In this document: positions 48,390 to 59,113 of the stretch, one piece after another
Numbering within the stretch: the stretch's first letter is position 1
How the letters are laid out: every line of letters begins with the position of its first letter
Assembly: GCF_021730395.1 (NCBI RefSeq)
Contig: NC_069362.1
Coordinates: 92,458,001-92,522,000 of the forward strand
Source of the DNA: Mercenaria mercenaria
Taxonomy: Eukaryota; Mollusca; Bivalvia; Venerida; Veneridae
DNA length: 64,000 nt
Direction of reading: 5' to 3'
Position numbers and translations under genes: made by a program
The notes under the pieces: generated by a model
What the model was told of the DNA's origin: nothing
Seen by the model: only the letters and a program-made list of their open reading frames with translations
The model's database searches: none

Positions 48390-49864
48390 TGTTACCCATT
48401 TTTTTCAGGGAGTGTCTGAGGTTTTGTTTTACGAAGTTGCTTCAGAAAGAACTTGATGAATTGAGAGAACAGTGGAACTTGCATCGTGTTAGAACTTCGT
48501 CAAGTTTTGCTGGAAAGCCAAACCTGCTTTATCACCACCCAGAACGTTTTGGTTAGTTGTTCAGTTCCTTCGTTCCTACATGAACAGAATGAAACATAAA
48601 GAAGCAGTACTGTACATACTTAATTATAATTTAATTTAGCAGATTATTTTTACCATATCTCAACTTCACTGTCCAATAATCATAGTAATTATTGCTTTAT
48701 TTTTTTAAGATCTAATAGGACATAGTTCATTACTTTTAATATATCGCTAGTTAAGTTGTCTTAGGGATAAATTTAGCCTGGAATATACATGTCTGATGAT
48801 GGTGGACAATTGAACCAAGTTATGTCATAATTTATGACAGTCTAGACAAGTTCTGTTTAATGCAAAATTGACCTATAACCTCTATATGTGCATTTGAAGT
48901 ATGGACCTAGGACTTAAGCAAGACACATGGTCTCATTTCGGTGAGCATTTGTGCCAAGTAATTGCAAAGTCCTTAATTGCGTAAGAGATACAGTTTTTAC
49001 AAAGTGATCTGGGCACACACTGTTAGCAAGCTTTGAAGGTCTTTATATTGTGTCACTGTGCAACAAGTATTGATGGCAATTTTGCCACTCATTCAAGGTT
49101 GTTTTTTTTTATTTTAAGGTGCAAGAGACTACAAATTTCCAGTAGAGTTTGAGGATATTGATGCTCTAGAAAGATTCACTGTTAGACACCACAGTATAGT
49201 TGTCTTGATGAGTATGTTGAAGAATTTCAAATCCTTCTTGAAAGGAATGGAAAGGAAATGTCAAAACTGTCATGAAGCTATAACCCTTTATTTATGGTTA
49301 ATACAACAAATCTAAAATGTAATCTTTGTCCTGCAAGCATGGCTTGAGTTTGAGGAGGATATGTAGCAAAGATCAAGAGCTAAGTAAAGCAAACTTTATA
49401 GCTCATGAAAAGAGCAACAACATTGTCATACATTTTAGATACTAGTTGCATAAATATTGGAAATGTAATTGCTAGAAATATACCAGATCACTTTTTTTTC
49501 TTTGGAAAATCAATGTAAATGCGGATTGCATTCACAGGCTCACTGCATGCCATCGCAAAGTTATGACAATTCCAACTTCAGTAATATCCAGGAAATTTTC
49601 TGTCTGACCAAAGTATAGTTACACAGTTTAAATGACCTAATAGCTAAACTAGTAACTAGCCTGAGAATGCAGTCGGACATAGATATTGCATAAAACCAAT
49701 GGTGTGATATTGTTAAGTCAGAAATGTATGAGAAAATACTTTTATAACCATTTATATGTAATAACATTTTATCTTGTTCCAAATATAGAACGTTTAAACC
49801 TGGTGGAATGATAAATCGTCTGATCTGTGGCGAAATGTTCATACAGCAGAAAGAAATTGGTTAA

Positions 49865-50870
49865 ATTGTTCTTCCAAATCTTGAAAAATGATTTTAAGCA
49901 TGTATAATGTTAATGTTAAAGAACGATTTGATAGAGAGGTAACAACGTTCTATAAGGTTTTATTGGTATAAAACACAAAATAATATTTTATCTGATCTAC
50001 ATTGTGATAGTAACCAGTTTTGGAAAACAATGGGCAAAACAGGTATTGCAAATGAAAAAGTAAGACTATACCAATGCAGGTAGCTGATATTGTAACTGAC
50101 AATGTTTTAGATACTGATAGTGTTTTAGAAGTAAAGAAAGCAGAACAGCGTCTGGTTTTGATATGTTACCAGAGAGGTTTTAAAGAATGATACTTCAATT
50201 TTTATTTTGCATAGTCTTTTCAATATATGTTTTAAAAACTGGTCAGGTTCTAGCACTCTGGTCAAAAACTATTATAAACCCAATACCAAAGTCATCTTCT
50301 AATGATCCTAGAAACCCTATGTCATATAGAGGTATATCATTGGTCTGTTCTATTAGATATACATACCTTGGTTTAACCTTAACTGAACATCTTGATTAAA
50401 CATTACAGCCAAAATGGTCGCTCAGAGTGCTGGCCGTGCCCTGGGACTACTCATTGCCAAGTACAAAAGCTTTGTTGGGTTACCTTATGATGTTTATACA
50501 AAATTGTATTATTCAAATGTGGTACCAATTATACGCTATGGAGCCGCTGTTTGGGGTGCAAAAAGATTTTCCTGTATCAATGCAATACACCACAGGCTAT
50601 GAGATTTTTCCTAGGCACCGGCAAATATACACACAATGCTGCTATACAAGGTGACATGGGTTGGCAACCATTATTGTTGAGCAATGGAAAAAATATATGT
50701 TATCACTGGAACTATTGTTTACATTAACATGATTATAGAATTAACAGTAAGATTTTTCAATGGTGTTTAAGAAAAGGTAATCATAGTGTATTCTAAAAAG
50801 TCACAAAGGTAAATAACGACATAGAATTCTGGTAATATCTTTGATAAACTTGTCACTACTGTCTACATGA
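49865..50870 (+). mobile_element. Non-LTR retrotransposon (LINE) fragment
   Basis: Reverse-transcriptase pieces in several frames: SNQFWKTMGKTGIANEKVR (about 50010), an RT-start motif ALWSKTIINPIPKSSS with MSYRGISLVCS (50240-50345), then C-terminal sequence TYLGLTLTEHLD (50360), SAGRALGLLIAKYKSF and YYSNVVPIIRYGAAVWGAK (50425-50570), and AAIQGDMGWQPLLL (50640-50680). The central catalytic YADD region is missing between 50345 and 50360, and several stops and shifts are present. Dead copy. Confidence 0.75.
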
Positions 50871-50877
50871 TGATGCA

Positions 50878-51420
50878 CTGTAAAATGTTGCATGTAAAGT
50901 AGTCACAAGGCTTAAAATGAACATATCTGACCATGTTTCGTGAAACTCTGATTAAAATGTGCCTTTAAAATGGTTGCAAGGTTTTCCTCAGATTTGACAT
51001 AGTGACCTAATTTTTGACCCAGTTGACCCATATATAAACTGGATCTACATATCATCAGAGAAACATTATGACCAAGATTCATGAAAATCCACTGAAAATT
51101 ATAGCCTAATCCTACAGACACAGATTCAAACTTGACCTAGGTATCATTAAGCTAAAACATTCTGACAAAGTTTCATGAAGATCCATTGAAAAAACATAGC
51201 CTCTAGATTGGTCACAGTGTTTCGTATTTGGTTACGTAGGTATTGACCCCACTTGACCTAGATTCAAACTCGACCTAGATATCGATATAAACATTTTGAC
51301 CTAATTACCCTTGAAAAATGTGGCATTTGCAGTGAGTGATCACAAGCAAAAGTTATATGCATGCATGGCCAACGGATAATCACAAAAGCTCAACCTGCCA
51401 CTTTGCAACAGGTGAGCTTA
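50878..51420 (-). repeat. AGCTCACCTG-family repeat, reversed
   Basis: Ends CAACAGGTGAGCTTA on the plus strand. Internal units carry AAACTCGACCTAG and AACATTTTGACC, the reverse of the AGGTCAAGTTCGAATA pattern. The left boundary is unclear. Confidence 0.6.
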
Positions 51421-51514
51421 TACTAGGTAAGTACATGTAGGTCATGGTAAAGATTATTCAAGGTAATTACTGAAAAAATCATGCAGGTGTTCCGGATCTG
51501 TGATCTTGTTAAAA

Positions 51515-52565
51515 AACAAGAGCTGTCTGATGACAGCGCGCTCGACTATTCGAAGAATAGATTGAAGAATGGGGTCAAAATGTTTCCACAGATATTCAGA
51601 CAAAAGAAATAAATAGATTAGACAAACATTGTTCCTGTATTTCTTTGATTTCGATAAGTTTTGCACTAAATGTCAATGTATGAACCAATTTCAAAGTCCA
51701 AAAAGGGCCATAATTCAGTCAAAATAGTTATGTACTCTTACCTACTGATGGAAATCATAATGATAAACAAGTGTTCAAAGTTTAAAAACCATATGTCAAA
51801 TAGTTTTGACAAAACGTGGACTTGTATAAAAACAGAACCAATTTCAAAGTCCAAATAATGCCATAATTCAGCCAAAATAGATGACAGAGTTATGTACTCT
51901 TTCCTACAGATATAGACTATTATACTGAACAAGTGATAAAAGTTTCAAAGCCATATGTCAAACACTTCACAAAAATATGAACTGGTACGGAAAAATTAAC
52001 CAAGACTTCTAAGTCAAAAGGGGCCATAATTCAGCAAAAATCCTTGATGGAGTTATGTACTATTGCCTATACCTGGATATGGTGATGGTAAACAGGTGTT
52101 GAAAGTTTCAAAGCTTTATCTCAAAAGACTTTGTCAAAATACAAACTGGTACGAAAAACTAAACCAAGAATTCTAAGTTGAAAGGGGCCATAATTCAGCC
52201 AAAATCCTTGATGGAGTTATGTGCTCTTGCCTATACCTGGATATGGTGATGGTAAACAGGTGTTGAAAGTTTCAAAGCTTTATCTCAAAAGACTTTGTCA
52301 AAATACAAACTGGTACGAAAAAACTAAACCAAGAATTCTAAGTTGAAAGGGCCATAAATTCAGCCAAAATCCTTGATGGAGTTATGTGCTCTTGCCCTAT
52401 AACTGGCCATGGTGATAGTAAACAAGTGTTGAAAGTTTCAAAGCTTTATCTCAAAAGACTTTCTCAAAATGTGGACTGGTACGAAAAACTTAACCAAGGT
52501 GTGTGTCGCCGACGCCGTGGTGAGTAGGATAGCTCTACTTATTCTTCGAATAGTCGAGCTAAAAA
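51515..52565 (-). repeat. AGCTCGACTATTC-family repeat, reversed and long
   Basis: Plus strand begins AACAAGAGCTGTCTGATGAC with GCGCGCTCGACTATTCGAAG and ends GTGAGTAGGATAGCTCTACT...CTTCGAATAGTCGAGCTAAA. About five internal units of about 170 bp with GGGCCATAATTCAGC(A/C)AAAA. The two units at about 52040-52330 are nearly identical. Confidence 0.8.
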
Positions 52566-52810
52566 GTGGGTCAGTTACACAAGAGTAAGACTATTCACGA
52601 TGATTAACCCTCCTTTTTCATACTATGGCTGATGGCATAATTGTAGCTTTTTCATAGGCGACGTCGCTTATCAAATATTCATGCTTTTCACCTTGTAGCT
52701 GGAGACAATTGCTCCAAAGTGTTAAAAACATTAAAAGAAACACTGTCTTTTTTAGTTTTATTGCAAAGGATATCCTTATCCTTAAATGAATCAAAATTTT
52801 ATGTAACATA

Positions 52811-53632
52811 CTAGTCAAAAGTTCAAACGCCCATATGTACATAAGTATCAATATTTCATTTAATATTATACCAAATACACTGAAATTTGACATGAGTATC
52901 ACATAACTATCCTGTAACAGAATAAAAAACAAACACTTATTAAATACCACAGTAGTCTGCGATAAAATGCATTAATTAATTGAAGGGGGCATTTTTAAAG
53001 TTTGCAGGATAGGTCAGAGGCGCGTAACGGTAACATGAACGGTCAGCGATACCAAAAGGACATCTTGCGTGCTGTGGTGGTACCTTACATCAACGCACAT
53101 CCGGCGTACAATCTCATTTTCCAACAGGACAACGCACGTCCGCACGTGGCTCGTATAAATATGGCATACCTGCAGCAGAACGGCGTCAACATTCTTGATT
53201 GGCCTGCGTTATCTTCCGACATGTCGCCAATTGAGCACTTGTGGGACGCGCTCGAAAAGGCGATCCGCCAGCGTCACAGACAGCCTAGAAACCTACAGGA
53301 ACTAAACCAATGCGATTATCCAGGAGTGGCGTAACATTCCAATTAACTGTGTGCGTCGTTTGATCGCATCAACGCGAAGAAGATGTTTAGCTGTGGTGAA
53401 TGCTGCTGGTGGCCACACCCGCTATTGACTGATCCTGCGAACTTTAAAAATGCACCATTCAATCAATTAATACATTTTATTGTTATGTACTATGTTTTTC
53501 TGTTAAGTTCTTGTTTTTCATTCTGTTACAGGATAGTTATGTGTTACTCATGTCAAATTTCATTGTATTTGGTTTAATATTAAATAAAATATCGAAAATT
53601 ATGTACATATGGGCGTTGGAACTTTTGACCAG
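52811..53632 (+). mobile_element. Tc1/mariner element, internally deleted
   Basis: Ends CTAGTCAAAAGTTCAAACGC and its inverse ...TTTGACCAG, flanked by TA. The terminal inverted repeats are long, about 180-190 bp (52811-52995 and 53445-53632). The remaining transposase part (53032-53334) has IFQQDNARPH and SPIEHLWDALE, with 34 residues between the Asp and the Glu (DD34E). The N-terminal helix-turn-helix and first Asp region are lost, and the end of the frame is shifted after LNQ. Non-functional by itself. Confidence 0.85.
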
Positions 53633-53796
53633 TATATAATTATACTCGCCCTTCAGAGAGCATCAAAATCAAGAGCAACATTTAGTATGAAAATTATTTT
53701 TCCAAAATAGGCCTACACAACATTTATACTGAAATAAATGAGTAACCGACAGCTTAAGTATGAAACACTTAGGGCTGTTCCAGGAAAAAAGGCATG

Positions 53797-53831
53797 GAGT
53801 GTGTGTGTGTGGGGGGGGGGGGGGGGGGGGG
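53797..53831. repeat. TG/G simple repeat
   Basis: A TGTGTG run followed by an uninterrupted G run of about 23 bases. Length may be unreliable in the assembly. Confidence 0.9.
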
Positions 53832-53974
53832 AATGCCATTTAACAAGGCCGCCAGCGGGGCAATTACACCCGAAGGGTTTGAGAAGGATGGGAGTAAAAT
53901 TTAAAGAAACTAACTGTTGAAGCCAAAGGACAGGAAGAACAAAAAGAAGAAATTCAAAAAAAAAAAATTCTAAG

Positions 53975-54150
53975 TCAACAGCAAAACTATAAGTCCACAA
54001 AAATCCTTACCAGGTATAGAATATGTCAAAATACACCTAAAATTTGGAGATACCATCAGAAAAGTGGTCTCGGTTTCTCCCTATGACCAATAATAGAATA
54101 GTTACACAATAAGCTATTTATAGTAACATAAAAGGGAAGTAATTCAACAA
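53975..54150 (+). repeat. Fragment of the CGCCCGTCAC repeat
   Basis: Matches 25990-26165: TCCTTACCAGGTATAGA, AAATACACCTAAAATTTGG, AGAAAAGTGGTCTCG and AGCTATTTATAGTAAC occur in the same order. Confidence 0.7.
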
Positions 54151-54151
54151 A

Positions 54152-54880
54152 AGGGTCATGATGACCCTGAATTGCTCACCTGAGTAATATGAGCCACATG
54201 TTTCAAATGGCAAACTGACTCTAAAATATTATAAAGTAGGTCACATTCATGGTCACATGAAAGTCAGTTTTAAGATTGGTGTGCAAAACTGTACATGTCA
54301 TCCAAATTTCATGGCTGTAATCTTAAAAACAAGAAAGAAGTCAAGTCACAGTCAAGTGACTCCTAATTGCTTAGCGTCATCAGGTAATTATAATTAAACA
54401 GTCTAGGAAATATAATCTGATAATATTCGAAGTTATTTATTCCTATATAACTCATAATAACAAATGAACCCCAGGGCGGGCCTCTTTCCATCCGGGTCAT
54501 AATTTGAACAACATTGTCACAGATCCACTAGGCAATGCTACACACCAAATATCAAAGGCCTTGAACTTACTTTCAGACACGAAGATTTTTAATTTTTTTC
54601 CTATATAAGTCTATGTAAAAATTGGGACCCCCCGGGGCGGGGCCTCTTTTCACCCCAGGGCATAATTTAACAATCTTGGTAGAGGAGCACAAGGCAATGC
54701 TTGATATCAAATATCAAAGGCCTAGGTCTTGCGGTATCAGACAAGAAGATTTTCCTATACAAGTCTAGTAAAACTTGGGACCCCCCGGGCGGGCCTCTAT
54801 TCACCCCAGGGGCACAATTTGAACAATTTTCATAGAGGACCATTAGATAAAGTCACATATCAAATATCAAGACTGTATGC
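54152..54880 (-). repeat. AGCTCACCTG-family repeat, reversed, plus GGGCGGGCCTCTTT units
   Basis: Starts AAAGGGTCATGATGACCCTG and GCTCACCTGAG. After a part that reverses the sequence at about 10204-10310 come about three units of about 150 bp with GGGCGGGCCTCTTTCCATCC-like starts and AATATCAAAGGCCTTG-like ends. It stops abruptly at the right terminal repeat of E3. Confidence 0.65.
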
Positions 54881-54890
54881 CTACCCCGGT

Positions 54891-55306
54891 AAATTAGTCC
54901 TACAACGAAAAGTCGAAATTTAAGCGATAATATCGTGAAATTATCGGCCAAAGAACCGGCACGAAAAGTAGAAGTTAAGACTTCAATTTATACTTTTCGC
55001 CCTACAAATTAAGTCGATAAGTTGAAATTTGCACGACAATTGTCGCGTTACAAACTTCGACTTTTCAACTTTTCGAGGAAATATCTTAGCACGAGAAGTT
55101 GAAATTAGCTCTCTTAATTTCTACTTTTCGCGCTTGATTCTAGGTCGAAAAGTTGACGTTTGCACGACAATTGTCGGGTCAAAAACTTCAAGATTTCGAC
55201 TTTTCGCGGTAAATTTATAGCACGAAAAGTATAAATTAGATGCTTAATTTCAAGTTTTCGCGTTTCTGTCTAGGCGAAAAGTCGATGGCGGAAACAGGAT
55301 TCCGTA
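54891..55306 (-). repeat. E3 right terminal inverted repeat
   Basis: 416 bp, inverse of 40167-40582. The 63-codon frame at 55029-55220 also occurs unchanged in the left repeat. It is a by-product of the repeated motif, not a gene. Confidence 0.95.
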
Positions 55307-55312
55307 CGTAAC

Positions 55313-56560
55313 AGCATAAATGCATGTACATTATATTTATCAAGATTATTCTATTTATAGTATGCTATTCTAGCTATAGCAAAGGCGGTTTTCACAAATT
55401 ACTTCTATTTATAACAAGTAAGGTTTCCATTAAATTCAAATATATTTCCACAAAACAAGATCAAAGAGACACACAATATACCGTTAATCCAATACACACA
55501 AAGAACCATGTTGGATTGGAAACTATATAAAACGAACAGAAAAAAAGAAGACAAACGTTTTTTAAGAAAGATGCAAACTGTGTATCAGAAATAAGATCAG
55601 CTATCGGCATTGCTAAATAATGCTACAGCAAAACCTCAGTGCAATAAACATAACATTGAAGTGCAAAAACAAATTTAAGTATTTTCCAGCAGTATATTGC
55701 CTAATTAGTGTTTATATACTAACAAGCAATCATACCTTGACTTCCAATTTAAAAAGAAAGAGACAAATGATACAGATATACTAAGTTGTCATAGACTTAT
55801 ATCCTTTTCAAACATAATGCTTTCAATTATCAATGACATAAGATTTGAGAAGATATCCGCATATATAAAAAATATTACGTTAATATAGAATATCTAAAAT
55901 GGGTGATTTTGTTTCATAACATAGAAGTTGCATTTTCTATAATGTACTCATGAAGATGAAGGAAACTGTTTCGACCAATGAAGCACAACTGTCAGTATCT
56001 GACGTTCAAGTTTTTTTAACGTTTAATATTATAACTTATCTTACTGTAAATACAACTTTGAGAGACTGTATTCCTTTGCAAAGACTTTTGCGACAAGGGA
56101 TACTTCTCCGTACATAGTCCCGCGAGCAATAAAATCTGTAAGAAGATTCTTTGGAAGCACAGAGTGCAACCAAGCAAAATAATTGATTTCTGTTCATGAG
56201 AGGTAATGGGAAGTGCAACACCCCTCACGCCCACTAGCACCGGCTTAAGCGGAACTCTATTACAAAGATATTGAATGGACTCCATGATCCCAAAGGACCA
56301 GAAAATATAACAACACTGAATCCAAGTACTCAAATGGAAAGGTACAAACTAACTAAATCTAAGCAAGTTAGTATAATATAAAAGTTATGTTTATAATATT
56401 TGTTTATTATTTGTCAAAGCAGGAAACTGAAACTTATCAACGTAGCAGTCTGCAAGACACTGATCAACCGTTAAGAAATTTTTAAAGCAAGACAACATAA
56501 AGAATAGCATAAACATTTACTTTGAATTGAACCAAAGGTGATTTAGTGACATTACTTCAA
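55313..56560 (-). pseudogene. B' relic: intron 3, exon 3, exon 2 and exon 1
   Basis: Duplicate of gene B, clearly broken. The rest of intron 3 (55313-55450) matches 30646-30790. An exon 3 remnant lies at about 55455-55530 with internal loss. The exon 2 site near 55735 has lost about half the exon. Exon 1 is split: VRRSIPCRKSLC and GIQSLKVVFT-type sequence lies at about 56040-56125 and CYVDKFQF-type sequence at about 56420-56460, separated by two insertions of roughly 195 and 40 bp with other small changes. The CIPC motif has become SIPC. No intact receptor can be produced. Confidence 0.8.
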
Positions 56561-56730
56561 ATGATATGATGTATATAACAACATGACAGATAGTGAAAAA
56601 CTATTTTTCCTTATTAACAATTATCAGAACAAAGTTATAAAATTTCTAGTTAAAGTATATATGTTAAGAAGAAGTTTGCTTTATGATAAGTAAATAAGAG
56701 ATGCAATTGCAATTATTTATACACCCGTGC

Positions 56731-56747
56731 ACCCCCCCCCCCCCCCG
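56731..56747. repeat. Poly-C run
   Basis: About 17 C in a row, just upstream of a degenerate repeat. Confidence 0.9.
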
Positions 56748-56829
56748 TTGGCTAAGAAGTGACCTATACTCATCAAAGATTCACCCTAGTGACCGTACTA
56801 CTAGTATTTTGGCAAAGGAATAAATATTT

Positions 56830-57130
56830 CTCAAAATTTAGCCCCAGAGACGCATCAGAGGTCACCATTTCATACCTGTATATCACACTTTTCCGGGGGA
56901 GAGCCCCCTGACCCCCTGTCCTCATAACCCATCTGTCGCCTCAAAATTTAGACCCAGAGACGCACCAAAGGCCACCATTTTATACCTATATTTCAAAAAT
57001 TTACATCCATCTATAAATACACTAAAGGACAACATTTTATACATGTATTTAAAAAAATCAAGGGAATGACCCCTGATACCCCTAGACTTGTGCCCCCCAG
57101 TCAAAAAAATCTGGAATCGGCCCTGCAATA
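56830..57130 (-). repeat. Degenerate interspersed repeat
   Basis: Two or three units with CCAGAGACGCA(T/C)CA(A/G)AGG, CACCATTT(C/T)ATACCT and CCCCTGACCCCC, ending ATCTGGAATCGGCCCTGC. It looks like the end of a mobile element, but I cannot name it. The 68-codon frame on its minus strand is part of it. Confidence 0.5.
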
Positions 57131-57149
57131 CATGTAATATGTTTTTATT

Positions 57150-58515
57150 CTTTTTTATCAGTGTTCAATTTATATGAACAGAACAGAACAAAAGTTTATT
57201 CAGTAATGTGTACATATAGTACCTCATTACATAATATACATTGACATACAAGATATGATCATGTGACAAAATTGTTGAAAATTTATAAATGGAGAACGGG
57301 TCTTAACGGGTCTTTTTACCCCAAGACATCCCAGAACCCCCAAAAAACTCACCATGACACCAAAAAAAAAACAACAACCACCATATCATCCAGCATCAAA
57401 ATAATCACTTAATTTGATATTATGAGTGGGTAACTATATAACATGATAACTCAAGGGGAACAATCCAAAACCGCTTAACTGTAAATAAAGGTGTTGCAGT
57501 TATTTCCCTCTCAATTGGTGCGATTAAAGTAGTTGTTATTTAACAGACATACAAACCTAAAAATGTACACTGGGAGGTCCCGGGGCAAAAAGACCCACCG
57601 GATCGTAACGGTCTTAAGAATAAAGGTGATGATGTTATTAAGAAACACAAAAAGCGTTACAATGAAGACATCAGTGATTGCTATTCAATATTAATACGGT
57701 AACCTAAACTGTCTGGAGAACGAACTATGTAAAATTCACTATGACAAAAGATAACGAGTTGTTAGTACTGCTGATATTAATGTTTCCATGTAGGTATAAT
57801 TGTCACTGCTTTTATACAATGTAGATGTAGGATGAGCACAATTAATAATTTCAATTGCCCGTAAACACTGGAAACAATCATATCAACACTACAATGAACA
57901 TGTTGCCCGTTATTATCTAAGTAACATATTATTCCTTTTATCGCTTGCTAGTCTGATATATCTACATAAACCTAATTGAACAGATTTTTAGTACATAGCA
58001 ATAGTTCGACAAATTTATGCATATTTGGTCTTTCATAGTAGTACTTTTGTATACATTTGCTAAGATATTCGTTATAAAAGTTACATTTCAAAATAAAATG
58101 AAACTCGTCCTCAATATCATGGACATTACAGAGTTGACAAATTCTTTGGTTTCTCTCCAATCTATCTCTACCATATCTTCCAGTTTCTATGCGCAAACTA
58201 TGAGCAGATACCCTAATACGGGTTAAATATTGTCTAGTTTTTTTTACAAACATTTTTTTCTAGATAACTCTCCATACCAAATACAGGTTTAATATACATA
58301 TACAAAGTATTTAACACACTGTTGTTTACAATATCAGAAAACCACTTTTGCTTAAAACAATATATAGCCCTTTCTTTAAATGTTAGTAAAAACACATTTG
58401 ACTGATAAATAAGTGGGTTAATAAAAACTATTCCATACATCTGAAAAACCATATTCTTCAAGCAAAACATTTTACTTTGGAAACCCAATTTTAACACCTT
58501 TTTTACATTCATTTA
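57150..58515 (-). mobile_element. LINE 3' fragment, C-terminal zinc-knuckle region
   Basis: Minus-strand frames at 58234-58512 and 57972-58253. The second has RIRVSAHSLRIETGRYGRDR and RICQLCNVHDIEDEFHFILK with C..C...H....C spacing, the C-terminal region typical of many non-LTR retrotransposons. It is 5'-truncated and split between two frames; the 3' tail runs to about 57150. It lies between B' and C' and is absent between B and C, so it inserted after the duplication or was lost from copy 1. Confidence 0.75.
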
Positions 58516-58890
58516 AAACGTGTTCATACACTACTTTTTAGTAAAATATTGTTTGTATGCAACAATTTAAATCAGTACTTGATTATTTGAACATATCTAT
58601 TTATGTACAAAGGGTATCTTCCTATATGTAGAATTGTATCGATCTCATTCATGTTCATAACTTACGTTGAATTTAGTAACAAGGTGACTTATAGGTCCGA
58701 TGGGCCGGGTCTCTTTTGATGTATTTATATTATTTATTTGAAATTTATGGATACACAAGTCACTATCATAAACAATTTACTTACTTACTTATAATATCAG
58801 TTTAATATAAACCGGTGTCAGGTAAAACCGGGATTCTATGTTTGAATAGAATATAAAATTCCCCTACGTATAGCTTATTGATCATTTCTA

Positions 58891-58896
58891 TTTATT
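58891..58896 (-). terminator. AATAAA polyA signal, C'
   Basis: Same position and context as the signal of gene C at 31944. Confidence 0.5.
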
Positions 58897-59113
58897 GCAT
58901 TTACAACATTATATATTGTCAACTTGCCATATCATACTATATTTGGTAGCTCGTACGATCAATGATGATTAACATTACAGAACAGTGTATACAAATCAGG
59001 CTATCCCCATGTGCCCCTTGATTTGTACCTCCCCGACCGGTCTCTCACGAAGGAATCCAAACATATCTCCCTAGCAAGAGTACTACATAACTCGTGAAAA
59101 CGTCTAAGTACTT

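Larger units (their letters stand above)
45584..49314 (+). pseudogene. Decayed integrase-core (IS3EU-like) DDE transposase
   Basis: Spliced transposase remnant on the plus strand. The clear exons are 46630-46744, 48409-48551 and 49120-49314. The first ends CATGT|GTGAAT and the next starts CAG|GGAG, so splicing gives PVHVECLRFCF, a family signature. They encode GIESWWRLMRQ (with the third catalytic acidic residue, the E of IESWW), YWIYYFKDLDDNG, LLQKELDELREQWNLHRVR and LLYHHPERFG|ARDYKFPVEF. Exon 49120 shows compensating shifts: CLDEYVEEFQILLERNG lies in another frame from the start and end. A likely N-terminal helix-turn-helix exon starts at 45584 (LRSLGLRRRR) with an apparent one-base loss. 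The part with the first two catalytic Asp residues was not found. The intron before 48409 is filled by two repeats. The IS3EU name is from memory. Confidence 0.65.
40167..55306. mobile_element. 15.14-kb DNA transposon E3 with 416-bp inverted repeats
   Basis: It starts TACGGAATCCTGTTTCCGCC and ends with the exact inverse. The terminal repeats are 416 bp each with only three mismatches that I can find, and the flanking 6-bp duplication CGTAAC is perfect (40161-40166, 55307-55312). Gene B intron 3 supplies the empty site (CATAACAGC at 30640-30648). The arms are repetitive, with many CGAAAAGT(C/A)GAAATT blocks and two perfect CGACAATTGTCG palindromes. The interior holds exons of an integrase-core transposase, a probable nested hairpin element (42.4-44.9 kb), LINE and Tc1 fragments, and AGCTCACCTG-type repeats. 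No capsid, polymerase or ATPase gene is visible, so this is not evidently a Polinton. Confidence 0.85.

Noticed and set aside
53738-54000. Frames over the G run near 53.8 kb
   Set aside because: They cross simple sequence and end in oligo-A; no coding evidence.
40167-55306. Polinton/Maverick interpretation of the 15-kb element
   Set aside because: Length and 6-bp duplication fit, but the terminus is TACGGA and no gene of that class is recognisable; an integrase-core DNA transposon fits the visible exons better.
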